Positions 34,470 to 43,591 of a stretch of DNA of 64,000 nt are shown here, piece by piece. The translations under genes were made by a program, and so were the position numbers. The notes below the pieces were generated by a model that did not search any database, was not told the origin of the DNA, and saw only the letters and a list, made by a program, of their open reading frames with translations. Position 1 is the first letter of the stretch. Each line of letters opens with the position of its first letter. Source of the stretch: Siphonodentalium dalli (taxonomy: Eukaryota > Mollusca > Scaphopoda > Gadilida > Siphonodentaliidae); the NCBI GenBank assembly GCA_032622095.1, contig CP136064.1:143735954-143799953 (forward strand), written 5' to 3'.

Positions 34470-35580
34470 GAAAAAAAATTACATTCTTGTAATTTAACCA
34501 AAACCTGCAACAACCAATTCCTGCAATGTCTTAGAAAAATCAACCTACCTAGACCTTCTCCGAACTAACGTAAACCATTCCGCAACCAACTGCAACACCA
34601 TACCATGGGAATAAAATATAAATTAGGTAAAGATACGCTCTTTGCCATGAAACAACTCTGCTACCTATACAAGGATAGTTAATATCCTTAGCACCATATA
34701 ACAACTTTAATTACCACCTGTAATTAAAACAATTCAGTCTAACTCCTATGTCGGTGGTATATCAACCTGCAACTAAAACCTGTAAAATATCCTATTGCAT
34801 TATAAACCCATCTGTAAAACTATATTAAAGACCAATGACCCATATTTCATTTCTCCTGCCTCTTAAAATACAAAGAAAACAAAAAATTAACATCTGTATA
34901 TACACAATTCTTTCCCTGACAGCAAATACAATCACCTGGAATTCATAAAAATAATAGCCGATCCTGACTACTTTGAATTCAATACCAAATTGAACACCAT
35001 AGTGGAATTCACCAACTCAGCAAGCAACTTGTTGCTAAAATCTCGCACAAAAGGGAAGTTTATCAATTTAATATTAATCAACATGGACCAGAAGTCAGAC
35101 ACAGCTACCTGGAATAGGAAATATGCCTGAAATCTAGAAAGAGTTGAAAATTACACTGCAATAATTACTGTGATCAATTATTAAAAAAAAATTCTATTAT
35201 ACTAGCAGTATTATATTGTAATTTATATGTGAAAATACATGACAATAATATCCGGGAGGTAAACATTCTGTTGATGATATACAGTAAAACTGTTACAAGC
35301 TGGAACATCGGGTTAACATTTAACTGCACGGGTCTTCAGCTGAAAAAGGATCATTATACAGAAGTTTCCTTAATGATAGATATTAAGCATAGTATTTTTC
35401 ATAATTCAAATTCTGAAAACGATCAGAATTACATGTATTAACTCCTGGTATGATATAACAATAATATCACACAACAAGAGGAAGAAACCTTGAATGACTG
35501 AAATAATATCAATCATAAACAAGAATAACTACTGCAAATACCAAAGACATCAATAGATAAAATCATACATGTTGAATAAA
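34470..35580 (-). other. Gypsy 3' untranslated region, no env
   Basis: About 1.1 kb between the integrase stop and the polypurine tract. Stops in all element-sense frames; no signal peptide, transmembrane or envelope-like sequence. Confidence 0.75.
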
Positions 35581-37338
35581 TTATTTCAAAACTGCTGAAA
35601 ATATTGAATGTATCATATCCGGTGACATACTGGATAATAATTCTTTATCAGTAAGCCTTTTCAGCAACTCTGCTTTATTGATAAAGTCTGCTGAAACTGG
35701 TTGCATGGAATGCACATAATCCCCAGATTTCTTCCATGGTGGTGGTTTCCGCTCTCGTTCTGACCTCCTAGGTGTGGGTTTAATAACCTCAGGATTCTCT
35801 ATCTGCTCTGTCTCTTCAGATGGAATATCTGAAATAAAATTAACATCTGCAATCTCTGAGTCACCTGCTACTTCTTCCTCAACATCACTACTCTCCTCTA
35901 CCTCAATACTAACTTTGGGCCCATCCTCTGCTCTACTGTGTGTTATATCACAAACAGTATCCTTCTCGTCATCTGAAATATTAATAATATTTCCAACATT
36001 CTCAATTTCTCGATGCGCATCATTGTCGCGTTCCCCTGAAATCTTCTGAAAAGAAGAAGGATGATCGTCACCATCCAGAGAACTAACTTCTCTGACTGTA
36101 CCAGGAGCACAATCCTGTACCTCAGAACTGGTATCAGAATCCACACGGTCATTTGCAGTAGATAATACTGCATGCTGCGGACTTCTGAGAACATAAGCAT
36201 GTTCATCAATACATGTATCCTCTTGTGACTCTGAAACAAAAGTCCTATCTGCTTCTCCTTCTAAAGGAATTGAACTATCAGGTTCCACCACCATATCTTT
36301 TAAAGATGTAACATTATCTGGACCAACATCAGGCTCCTCAGGAACATAACCTATGGGGAGAAGATGATTACGGTGAAGGGTTCTTTCTTTACCCTCGTCA
36401 CTCCTGACAACAAATACCGGAATATCCCTATTTGGCTGCTCTGTAACTGTATAAATATCAGTATCAAATTTATCAGCTAACTTGTGTCTGCCTTCAAATG
36501 CAAGTGTTTTAACTAAAACAGAATCTCCAACAGACACCATCGCACCTCTCGCCTTCTTATCGAAGTTCTTCTTCTGCTTTTCTTTCGCCTTCGTTGCAGC
36601 TTTTGAAGCTAAATCATACGCGTACGTCATCCTTTCCCTTAATTCAGAAACATATTCTGAAATAGAAATATCTTTATCTTCACCGTCATCCTCCGTCATC
36701 TTATCCAATCCACACAAAACATCTATCGGTAATCTAGGATCCCTGCCAAACATAAGTTTAAAAGGGGTAAAACCAGTGCTTTCATGTTTTGTGGAATTAT
36801 ATGCATGTACAAGTGGTCCAATAAAACTCTTCCAATCTTTCTTTTCCTCGGGCTGTAACGTTCCCAACATACCTAATAAAGTACGGTTAAAACGTTCACA
36901 TTGTCCATTGCCCATCGGATGATAGGGCGTCGTTCTGCTTTTCTTGATGCCGCATAATCTACAAAGTTCCTGAATAAGAGTGGATTCAAAATTTGCACCC
37001 TGATCACTATGAATTCTGAGAGGGAAACCATAATACACAAAGAATTTGTTGAAAAGAACATCAGCAGTAGTTTTGGCAGTCATATTCTTTGTGGGAAAAG
37101 CCTGTGAAAATTTTGTAAAGTGATCAGTAACAACCAACAAATATTGAAAACCACCTTTGCACATATCAACTGTAAGATAATCAATACAGACAAGTTCCAA
37201 GGGCTGGGTCGTGGAAATAGAAACTAGCTTAGCTCTGGCATCCGTCGGAGACTTCCTTCTCAAGCATCGGGGACACTGTTGAATAAAATTCTCCACCGCA
37301 CTGTCTATGCCAGGCCAATAAAATCTCTGCTTAATCAA
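35581..37338 (-). CDS. Integrase region of Gypsy pol, with long acidic tail
   Basis: Open frame of 585 codons from an ATG at 37338; the same frame extends upstream to about 37373 and includes the GHPGRERT part of the zinc-binding N-terminus. Residues C22 and C25 complete the HHCC finger. The catalytic core has D53 (CIDYL), D112 (HSDQG) and E148 (QCERF), with 35 residues between the last two: a DD35E integrase. Residues about 270-330 (DSVLVK...GRHKLADKF...HRNHLLPI) resemble a GPY/F module. The remaining ~255 residues are acidic, low-complexity, and carry a basic patch PRRSERERKPPPW (from residue 523). Integrase inserts the cDNA into the genome. The frame differs from that of the RT segment because of a break near 37370. 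Confidence 0.95.
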   Translation of the reverse strand: MIKQRFYWPGIDSAVENFIQQCPRCLRRKSPTDARAKLVSISTTQPLELVCIDYLTVDMCKGGFQYLLVVTDHFTKFSQAFPTKNMTAKTTADVLFNKFFVYYGFPLRIHSDQGANFESTLIQELCRLCGIKKSRTTPYHPMGNGQCERFNRTLLGMLGTLQPEEKKDWKSFIGPLVHAYNSTKHESTGFTPFKLMFGRDPRLPIDVLCGLDKMTEDDGEDKDISISEYVSELRERMTYAYDLASKAATKAKEKQKKNFDKKARGAMVSVGDSVLVKTLAFEGRHKLADKFDTDIYTVTEQPNRDIPVFVVRSDEGKERTLHRNHLLPIGYVPEEPDVGPDNVTSLKDMVVEPDSSIPLEGEADRTFVSESQEDTCIDEHAYVLRSPQHAVLSTANDRVDSDTSSEVQDCAPGTVREVSSLDGDDHPSSFQKISGERDNDAHREIENVGNIINISDDEKDTVCDITHSRAEDGPKVSIEVEESSDVEEEVAGDSEIADVNFISDIPSEETEQIENPEVIKPTPRRSERERKPPPWKKSGDYVHSMQPVSADFINKAELLKRLTDKELLSSMSPDMIHSIFSAVLK

Positions 37339-37367
37339 AGAAATGGTTCTTTCTCTTCCAGGATGCC

Positions 37368-40079
37368 CTATGTCTGTAATGAAGTTAAAACAGTATTAAT
37401 AAATGAATGGGGGATAACAAGTTGTAAATGAGTATTTCCATTAAACTGAGTTTCCCTATATAACACACCTCTCTGGAATTTTAAAGAAACAAAATTCCTA
37501 AAATATGTGGAATGCTCGCGGGTCATCGGAAAAGTATTTCTGATCGGTTTAACACCACTTCTAACTGCCCTCATCCACGGTCCTAAAATAGAATCTCTCT
37601 CTTGCATCTGCCTCCAATCTCTGGGTGTCATGATATCCATGTCTGTACTACAGCCATCATCTAAACTATCAGCGACATCTGTAGACATACAAAGTGATTC
37701 TACAAAAGGCTGTGTAACCTGTAAAGATTTACAAATGGCTGAAATGGAATTGGAACTGATTTTATCCAATTCAACATTATATTGTGGCAATCTCGACAAA
37801 CCATCTGCATCAGCATTTGATTTCCATGGTCGATAAATAATTTCAAAATTAAAAGCATTTATAGCAGCCAACCATCTATGCCCCGTAGCATCTAATTTGG
37901 CACTGCTAAGTACATAAGTGAGGGGATTGGAATCTGTAAAAACAACAAATTTATGATTGTACAAGTAATCACTAAATTTTTCAGTGACAGCCCATTTCAA
38001 TGCCAAGAACTCTAGTTTGTGGGCTGGATATGACTTCTCAGCTGCTGTCGTTCCTCTGCTCGCATAAGAGATAACTCTGAGAATCCCATTCTGCTTTTGG
38101 TAAAGCACAGCTCCCAATCCGTTTTGACTCGCATCTGTGTGCACTTCAAATGGCAATGTAAAATCTGCAAAACCTAAAACAGGAGGGGACGAAAGACATT
38201 CTTTAAGACGAGAAAAGGATTTTTCTTGTTCCTCACCCCAAGACCATTTACCGTTATAATTAGATTTCTTCTTGCTCTTTTGTTTTCCATGATTAGTAGG
38301 GGGTAAAAGATCTGTAAGTGGCTTTGCTATTAAAGAAAAGTTTTTAACATATTTTCGATAATATCCTGAAAATCCCAAAAATTTACGAACTTCCTCTGGA
38401 GTCTTCGGAGTCTGCCAATTCACAACTTTATCGACTTTGTCACTATCAGCTTCTATCCCAGCTTCTGAAACAACATGCCCCAAATATTTAATTTTCTTAC
38501 TAAAAAATGAACATTTTGAAGGGGAAAGTTTTAAATTACATTCACGTAATCTCTGAAATATAAGTTTAAGCCGGTCTATCATCTCCTGAAAACTTGAAGC
38601 TGGTACACAAATATCATCCAAATAAATGTAACATATATTATTAACCAGGCCGTCCAAACAATGTTCCATCATTCTTTGGAAACTAGCCGGCGATCCCCGC
38701 ATTCCTTGGGGCACCCTCTGAAACTCAAAAAATCCAAGATTTCCAGCTGTAAATGCTGTGTACTTTTTATGCTCCTCTATGACTTCCTGTTGGAAATATC
38801 CACAGCGTAAATCCAGACTGCTAAAAAATTTGGAATGTGACAAACTATGTAAAATATCTTCAATAATGGGTAAACAATAAGCATCTTGTATAGTTTTCTT
38901 ATTAATATCCCTGTAATCCACACATAGACGTAGCTTCCCACTGGAACGACGACAAACTACAACATTGGATGAGTAAGGACTCCTTGACCGTCTAATTATT
39001 CCGGCAGCCAACAATTGCTGTAAGTAATCACGAACCTCGTCAACTAATCCTGGTGCTAATCTTCTCGGCCTCTGCTTAACAGGCTTGTCATCTGTCAAAT
39101 TAATCTCATGCTTAACACCAGTATAGTGACCAAGGTCAAAATCACTTAAAGAAAAAACATCTGGAAATTGTTTAATAAAATCAAATGCTTGTCGGATCTC
39201 GTCTGCCGTCAATGAATCTTGATTCAAATTTATCTGGTCAAAGAAAGGTAGATCTGCATCTTCCTTTGAAGTCTGCAAATCACCTTCGACCTTCACTGGC
39301 TGAATAGAGCAAATCACAGAATGAGGAGAAATATTTATGGTTCTCGTACTAAGGTTACTGAGATGTACAGGAACAGGTTCATCTGTGGAAGGATCATATT
39401 TCAAAATATAAGGAGCAATTTCTATTCCGTCCATTTTCGGATCATCCGAAGAATGCTGAAATATAGCACAAGTAGGGTTATATTGTATTTTGTGGTCAAT
39501 ATAACCAATCACAGTCTTTGATGTATTTGGATGTAAAATAATATTATCCGGAGCTGAACTCTTCACAATACCTAAGTTAAAATTATTCTTCTTCAACTCC
39601 CTATCACGCAATGAAATACATCTGAAAGCAAAATACCAAGGAGTATCTAAGTTGGCTTTCTGAAGAAATCTTTGGCCATTAGCTTCCTCAACATGTTTAA
39701 GAAAAACCTTAAGAATGTTTGTTCCTAAAAGAATAGGAGTATGAGAATTAAATTTACTGTCAGGCACAATGAGGAAAATACAAGACTGTGGTTTGATATC
39801 TGAAAATCTAGGAACAAAAACTTCTGCTTCAATGAAACCCATATATGGTAAACATTCTCCGTCGACACACTCAATGTTTAAAATGGATTGTAAAGGCTGT
39901 AAAGGAATATGATTTAACTTGTTCCTGTAAAATGATTCACCTATACTACTAACTGTACTACCTGTATCTAAAAGAGCATTACAATTATTTCCTGAAATTG
40001 TAACAACAGATTCTGTTATTTCTCCATGCAAACCAGCTGGGGTCTTATCTTGGGACTGATTGTCCTTCTCATCTATGGT
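37368..40079 (-). CDS. Gypsy pol: protease, reverse transcriptase, RNase H
   Basis: The open frame runs from near 40118 to the stop at 37368-37370. It needs no own start if entered by frameshifting; the first in-frame TTG is 40031. Numbered from there: aspartic protease DTGS at 22-25; RT from about 300 with RPRRLAPG, SSLDLRCGYFQ (D407) and YLDD at 470-473; RNase H with D632 (HTDAS), E674 (KLEFLALKWA), D700 (FTDSNPL) and the D741/D743 area; then the start of integrase (VIPHSFINTVL). It copies element RNA into DNA. The stop falls just before the conserved GHPG of integrase, in another frame, so a one-base loss near 37370 is likely. Without that, the polyprotein would run on to 35581. Confidence 0.95.
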   Translation of the reverse strand, partial: TIDEKDNQSQDKTPAGLHGEITESVVTISGNNCNALLDTGSTVSSIGESFYRNKLNHIPLQPLQSILNIECVDGECLPYMGFIEAEVFVPRFSDIKPQSCIFLIVPDSKFNSHTPILLGTNILKVFLKHVEEANGQRFLQKANLDTPWYFAFRCISLRDRELKKNNFNLGIVKSSAPDNIILHPNTSKTVIGYIDHKIQYNPTCAIFQHSSDDPKMDGIEIAPYILKYDPSTDEPVPVHLSNLSTRTINISPHSVICSIQPVKVEGDLQTSKEDADLPFFDQINLNQDSLTADEIRQAFDFIKQFPDVFSLSDFDLGHYTGVKHEINLTDDKPVKQRPRRLAPGLVDEVRDYLQQLLAAGIIRRSRSPYSSNVVVCRRSSGKLRLCVDYRDINKKTIQDAYCLPIIEDILHSLSHSKFFSSLDLRCGYFQQEVIEEHKKYTAFTAGNLGFFEFQRVPQGMRGSPASFQRMMEHCLDGLVNNICYIYLDDICVPASSFQEMIDRLKLIFQRLRECNLKLSPSKCSFFSKKIKYLGHVVSEAGIEADSDKVDKVVNWQTPKTPEEVRKFLGFSGYYRKYVKNFSLIAKPLTDLLPPTNHGKQKSKKKSNYNGKWSWGEEQEKSFSRLKECLSSPPVLGFADFTLPFEVHTDASQNGLGAVLYQKQNGILRVISYASRGTTAAEKSYPAHKLEFLALKWAVTEKFSDYLYNHKFVVFTDSNPLTYVLSSAKLDATGHRWLAAINAFNFEIIYRPWKSNADADGLSRLPQYNVELDKISSNSISAICKSLQVTQPFVESLCMSTDVADSLDDGCSTDMDIMTPRDWRQMQERDSILGPWMRAVRSGVKPIRNTFPMTREHSTYFRNFVSLKFQRGVLYRETQFNGNTHLQLVIPHSFINTVLTSLQT

Positions 40080-40112
40080 CGACCCTTTGTCATAGATGTT
40101 TAATAGTTTAAA
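40070..40112 (-). promoter_or_regulatory. Putative -1 programmed ribosomal frameshift site
   Basis: In element sense: heptamer T TTA AAC (40112-40106) in the nucleocapsid frame, 7-nt spacer (40105-40099) holding the frame's TAA stop (40102-40100), then CATCTATG (40098-40091), a 13-nt loop, and CATAGATG (40077-40070), a perfect 8-bp stem. A -1 slip moves from the nucleocapsid frame into the protease frame, which is open here. UUUAAAC is an established slippery heptamer, and 5-9 nt is the usual spacer. Use in this element is inferred. Confidence 0.82.
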
Positions 40113-40378
40113 GGCCCTCTGTTAAAATTTCCTCGACCTCTGGAATATCCACCACGGGGTCTTCTACAAAAAGGAGGAATATGGTGGGTATTGCACCCAT
40201 AACAAAGTGGAAACTGTTCTGAAACTCTAGAAGTATCACCAATATTTGAAGCTGCAGCCTGCTCTCTGCCAAAATTATTTGAAACTGCACCGTTACCTCT
40301 CCTATGTCCTCTGTCAAAACCACCTCTAGCTCTTCCTCCATACTGCCCTCTTCCACGGTTACCATCCTGGGTAGAAAG
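40100..40378 (-). CDS. Gag nucleocapsid part, in a shifted frame
   Basis: The frame is open from about 40435 to its stop at 40100-40102. It encodes Arg/Gly-rich sequence (RGRGQYGGRARGG) and a zinc knuckle with spacing C-x2-C-x3-H-x4-C (CYGCNTHHIPPFC, codons from 40204), then more RG repeats. That is one residue shorter than the classic Cx2Cx4Hx4C. It should follow the capsid frame but lies +1 relative to it. The left limit given is where the capsid frame ends and is approximate. The role would be RNA binding and packaging. Confidence 0.8.
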   Translation of the reverse strand, partial: LSTQDGNRGRGQYGGRARGGFDRGHRRGNGAVSNNFGREQAAASNIGDTSRVSEQFPLCYGCNTHHIPPFCRRPRGGYSRGRGNFNRGPLNY

Positions 40379-41243
40379 AAATATGAGGGGATTGCTGTTT
40401 ATTCTCCAATCTATTGACTTTCTGGGTTAAAGCTGAAAGTTGGTATAATATTGTGTCCAATTTATCAGCATCAACTGAAACAGAAGCTTTGCAAGTGGCA
40501 CCAGAAGAATTGGATGCCTTCTGTTTAGAAGAAGAATGTTCTTGCTCGATGAGACGGAGCGAAGAAAGAAGCTCATTATAATCTCGGCACTCCTTCAGTT
40601 TGTAAGCCGAAAGATCTTTCAACTCTTGCCGCAAACCTTCAAAGAAACGATTTTTCAAAAGTTCATTTTCAGATGTCGGCATCATCTGTTTGAGCATGGT
40701 CGTCTTGGAGAAAAGTTCCTCCAAACGAGTACCCCAATCAACAACTGACTCTGCTGGGCCCTGCTTAGCACTGAAAAAATTCCCAATAAGACTTTCCTGT
40801 GACTGGATGTCACCATAAAGATGCTGAAATTTATCAACAATATCTGGAACTGAAACGTCTTTGCCCAATCTCATGACGACTCTTGCCGCTTCTCCGCGCA
40901 CAGACTTTCGAATGGCATATAAAACCTCAGATTCTGAAACTCTAGATGATAACATGCAATTAACTTCATATTTCCACATGTTGAAGCTCGAATCTGACTT
41001 CTGGTCCCCTGAAAATTGAGAAATATAAGCAGGATTTCTAACGAACACTTGTCGTTCGGGCTGTCTATATTCTCTATAATCTGGTTCACGTTGAACCTCG
41101 GGTTCTTCCTTAACACCCTGTACAGTTTGAAACCATTTCTGGAAGTCCTCTGCCGATTCAGCTTTTGGGGAAAAACCCATCTGCTGAAAACCTTCCATCA
41201 TGTTTTTAAACATTTTCGCACCATCAGGATCTTCTTCACCCAT
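40359..41243 (-). CDS. Gypsy gag, capsid part
   Basis: ATG at 41243, 294 codons, stop at 40359-40361. An acidic N-terminus with MFKNMMEGFQQMGF is followed, at about residues 70-215, by a Gag/PNMA-type capsid pattern (YISQFSGDQKSDSSFNMWK, RGEAARVVMRLG, FQHLYGD, NRFFEGLRQELKDL). Coiled-coil-like residues 250-285 (LDTILYQLSALTQKVNRLENK) follow. It forms the particle shell. The stop comes right before the RG-rich nucleocapsid, which continues in another frame; a one-base change in about 40370-40430 probably separated them. Confidence 0.9.
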   Translation of the reverse strand: MGEEDPDGAKMFKNMMEGFQQMGFSPKAESAEDFQKWFQTVQGVKEEPEVQREPDYREYRQPERQVFVRNPAYISQFSGDQKSDSSFNMWKYEVNCMLSSRVSESEVLYAIRKSVRGEAARVVMRLGKDVSVPDIVDKFQHLYGDIQSQESLIGNFFSAKQGPAESVVDWGTRLEELFSKTTMLKQMMPTSENELLKNRFFEGLRQELKDLSAYKLKECRDYNELLSSLRLIEQEHSSSKQKASNSSGATCKASVSVDADKLDTILYQLSALTQKVNRLENKQQSPHISFYPGW

Positions 41244-42379
41244 CCTTCAACTCTAACTAAATAATTAATCAGAATAAGAAAGATTTGTTTCAAAATTTAA
41301 TCTGAAAATTATTACAATTAGTCGGACGTCACTGAAAGATTAAATCGAATGAAAATTTCTATAAGTCGAAACTGCATTAACAATTTCTGAAAATTTTCAA
41401 ATCAAATTTAATTATCTCGAACAGCTATCAATTAAATCTGGAAATTTAATTTCATAAAATTAAATGAAGTCCAAATTATTCTTGACGTGAACTAAATTAA
41501 GTGCTGAAACGTACTAACTGGAATATTTTGAACAAAATATTCAAACCTGAAACGTACCAAACGTTCTAATTTAATCTCACCTTTTTACGTCCGAGGGAAG
41601 AAAATAATTTGTGACACCCGTCTTCCTATGTCGTACAAGTTAACATTCAGTTAAACACAACATGGTCAATGGTTAGTAAAAATAAACAAGTGCTGAGGGA
41701 CATGTTAAGAAGAATATCACAGAAAAGAATATCACAGAAAAGCTAGAAAAATTTCCAAGTCCAAGAACAGACTTGTTGAGACTGGTTAATTTTAACAAAT
41801 ACTAGACTTGGCAGGGAGGGGTTAAGTTTATGGCCAATTGAAAAATTGACTTTTATCTCCAAAGTTTTATAAGAAAATTTTATTTATGTTCCACTTATTT
41901 ATCACCTATTTAAGTGAAAGAATACATCCAGGCCATACCTATTTAGTTATAACCATGTTTTATAAGTTTATATGCAACATTAATTTTCTGACAACAAAAT
42001 AATTCCAGTCAATTTGTGTTTACACAATCAGCTGGCTATGACGTCACACGGAATCTCCAAATTCTAAATATAGAATACATTTCATAGTCAAACTTTTACA
42101 GAACAGCACAGTTTTTTTAGAAGTTCTACCGCTTCCCTTAGCACATTACTACTAAATGTCAGCATACAACGTTCTGTCCCGAGCTGGAAATAGTTATATC
42201 ACTGCACAATCACGATAAACGACACAGTTCAAAATTCGGCCAAATGTTCGCGCACTCCGCTAAATGTCAACAAATCCAAGGAACACGAAGTTCGATGACG
42301 TCACGAATCGTTTGATCGTTGGGCTGAGGTTCCTCTCACTTAAAGAGACACATGAACAATCTCGAAGCGTAGTGGGTTC
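41244..42379 (-). other. Gypsy 5' leader
   Basis: About 1.1 kb between primer binding site and gag ATG. No long frame. A near-direct repeat, AGAAAAGAATATCACAGAAA, occurs near 41715. Expected to hold packaging signals, but none can be recognised. Confidence 0.7.
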
Positions 42380-42397
42380 TTACACGTTAGGCGCCAA
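42380..42397 (-). promoter_or_regulatory. tRNA primer binding site
   Basis: In element sense TTGGCGCCTAACGTGTAA follows the 5' LTR. TGG pairs with the CCA end of a tRNA, and TGGCGCC is a common start of such sites. I do not assign the tRNA. Confidence 0.88.
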
Positions 42398-43591
42398 TAA
42401 AGCCCTATGGAATTCGTAACTCGGCTATACATAGTATGTCGCTCAGTCGGTCTAACCAATAGTTCACACGAGATATCTCAATCCCGATCCATAGAGTTTT
42501 ATACATTTATATATTAAGAATAATGTCTCCCACGCTTCGTAACTTGTGAGTTTCTGATGTAGGGGCGTTGGGGTGCATAATGAGAAGATGTATACATTAC
42601 ATTCTGTATTCTGTTAATCTCAATGAATCACAATCTGAACAGCACACTGACACATGTATAGTATGACATCGATGAGACGTATATATGATGATTGGTCATG
42701 CAACATGCTGGACGTACACCACAGGCACAGAACAAATGAATAATGATGGATGAGATCTAATCTCTGCTATCTCCATGATTCCATTCCAAGTATTCCAAGA
42801 AATTACCCTAGAATATAAAATTCACTAATCCAACACAAAGTATAAAAGAATATGGGAAAGAGAAATACCTTCCAATACAAATAATATATTAACCATTTCC
42901 ATTGTTATTGGAAATGAAAACCAAACTGTATATAAATATATAAAGGCTCCAGAATGGAGACTTCCCATAATGCAACTTTCTATGTTGTTGGAAGTTTTAT
43001 AAAAGAGTAAAATATAAAATAACACAAAAAGGGAATGATTACTGGTTACCATTTATATAGTGAACCATCCATATGGAAAGGAACTTACTTAGTTATGGAT
43101 GGACACAACTAAAGATGAATAAATATATTGGACGAAATTGGGTTAAAATATCACAATACACAATCAACGAATTGGTACATAAAACACATATTAAACTTAC
43201 CAATTCGAAATGATTTAGGTCCTGGATGTTTTAATAATAGTAATAGCGTTCCATTTTACTTAAACCTACATTGTAGTTTAGTAAAGATAAAATATACTTT
43301 ATGATTTAAACATAACTGTTTTCAAAACGTTCCGTTTGATTATTCTGCACTATCTTATTTTAGCGGGAAAGATTACTACGCGGTAATGCGTTAATTTAGT
43401 TATTGGGCTGGTTTATATTTGGATTGGGATTGGGCTAAAAGATAAGAACAAGACAGTCAAGTGAGTTAAGAGTGCTAGGTTGATTAGACAGATTATTAGG
43501 TTTAAAACAAATAAGTAATAAGCATGTATAAAATAGAATTAGTATAATTCCTACAAAACTTACTTATGCATGTAAATATATCACCTTCACA
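42398..43591 (-). repeat. 5' LTR of the Gypsy element
   Basis: Same as 33262-34455 except for three substitutions noticed. It should hold the element promoter; I could not place a TATA box or polyadenylation signal with certainty on the minus strand. Confidence 0.95.

Larger units (their letters stand above)
33262..43591 (-). mobile_element. Ty3/Gypsy LTR retrotransposon, 10.33 kb
   Basis: Two ~1194-bp LTRs, primer binding site, gag, protease-RT-RNase H and integrase in Gypsy order (integrase last), and polypurine tract, all on the minus strand. CTAA at 33258-33261 and 43592-43595 (ACTAA at 33257 and 43591 if one base is counted twice) is the target duplication. By eye the LTRs differ at three sites (33559/42695, 33946/43082, 34450/43586) with no indel; the offset stays 9136, so insertion is recent. 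Two single-base frame breaks lie in coding sequence. No envelope frame exists between integrase and the 3' LTR. Confidence 0.97.

Noticed and set aside
35774-36922. Plus-strand frames over the integrase
   Set aside because: Antisense shadows of the retrotransposon coding region.
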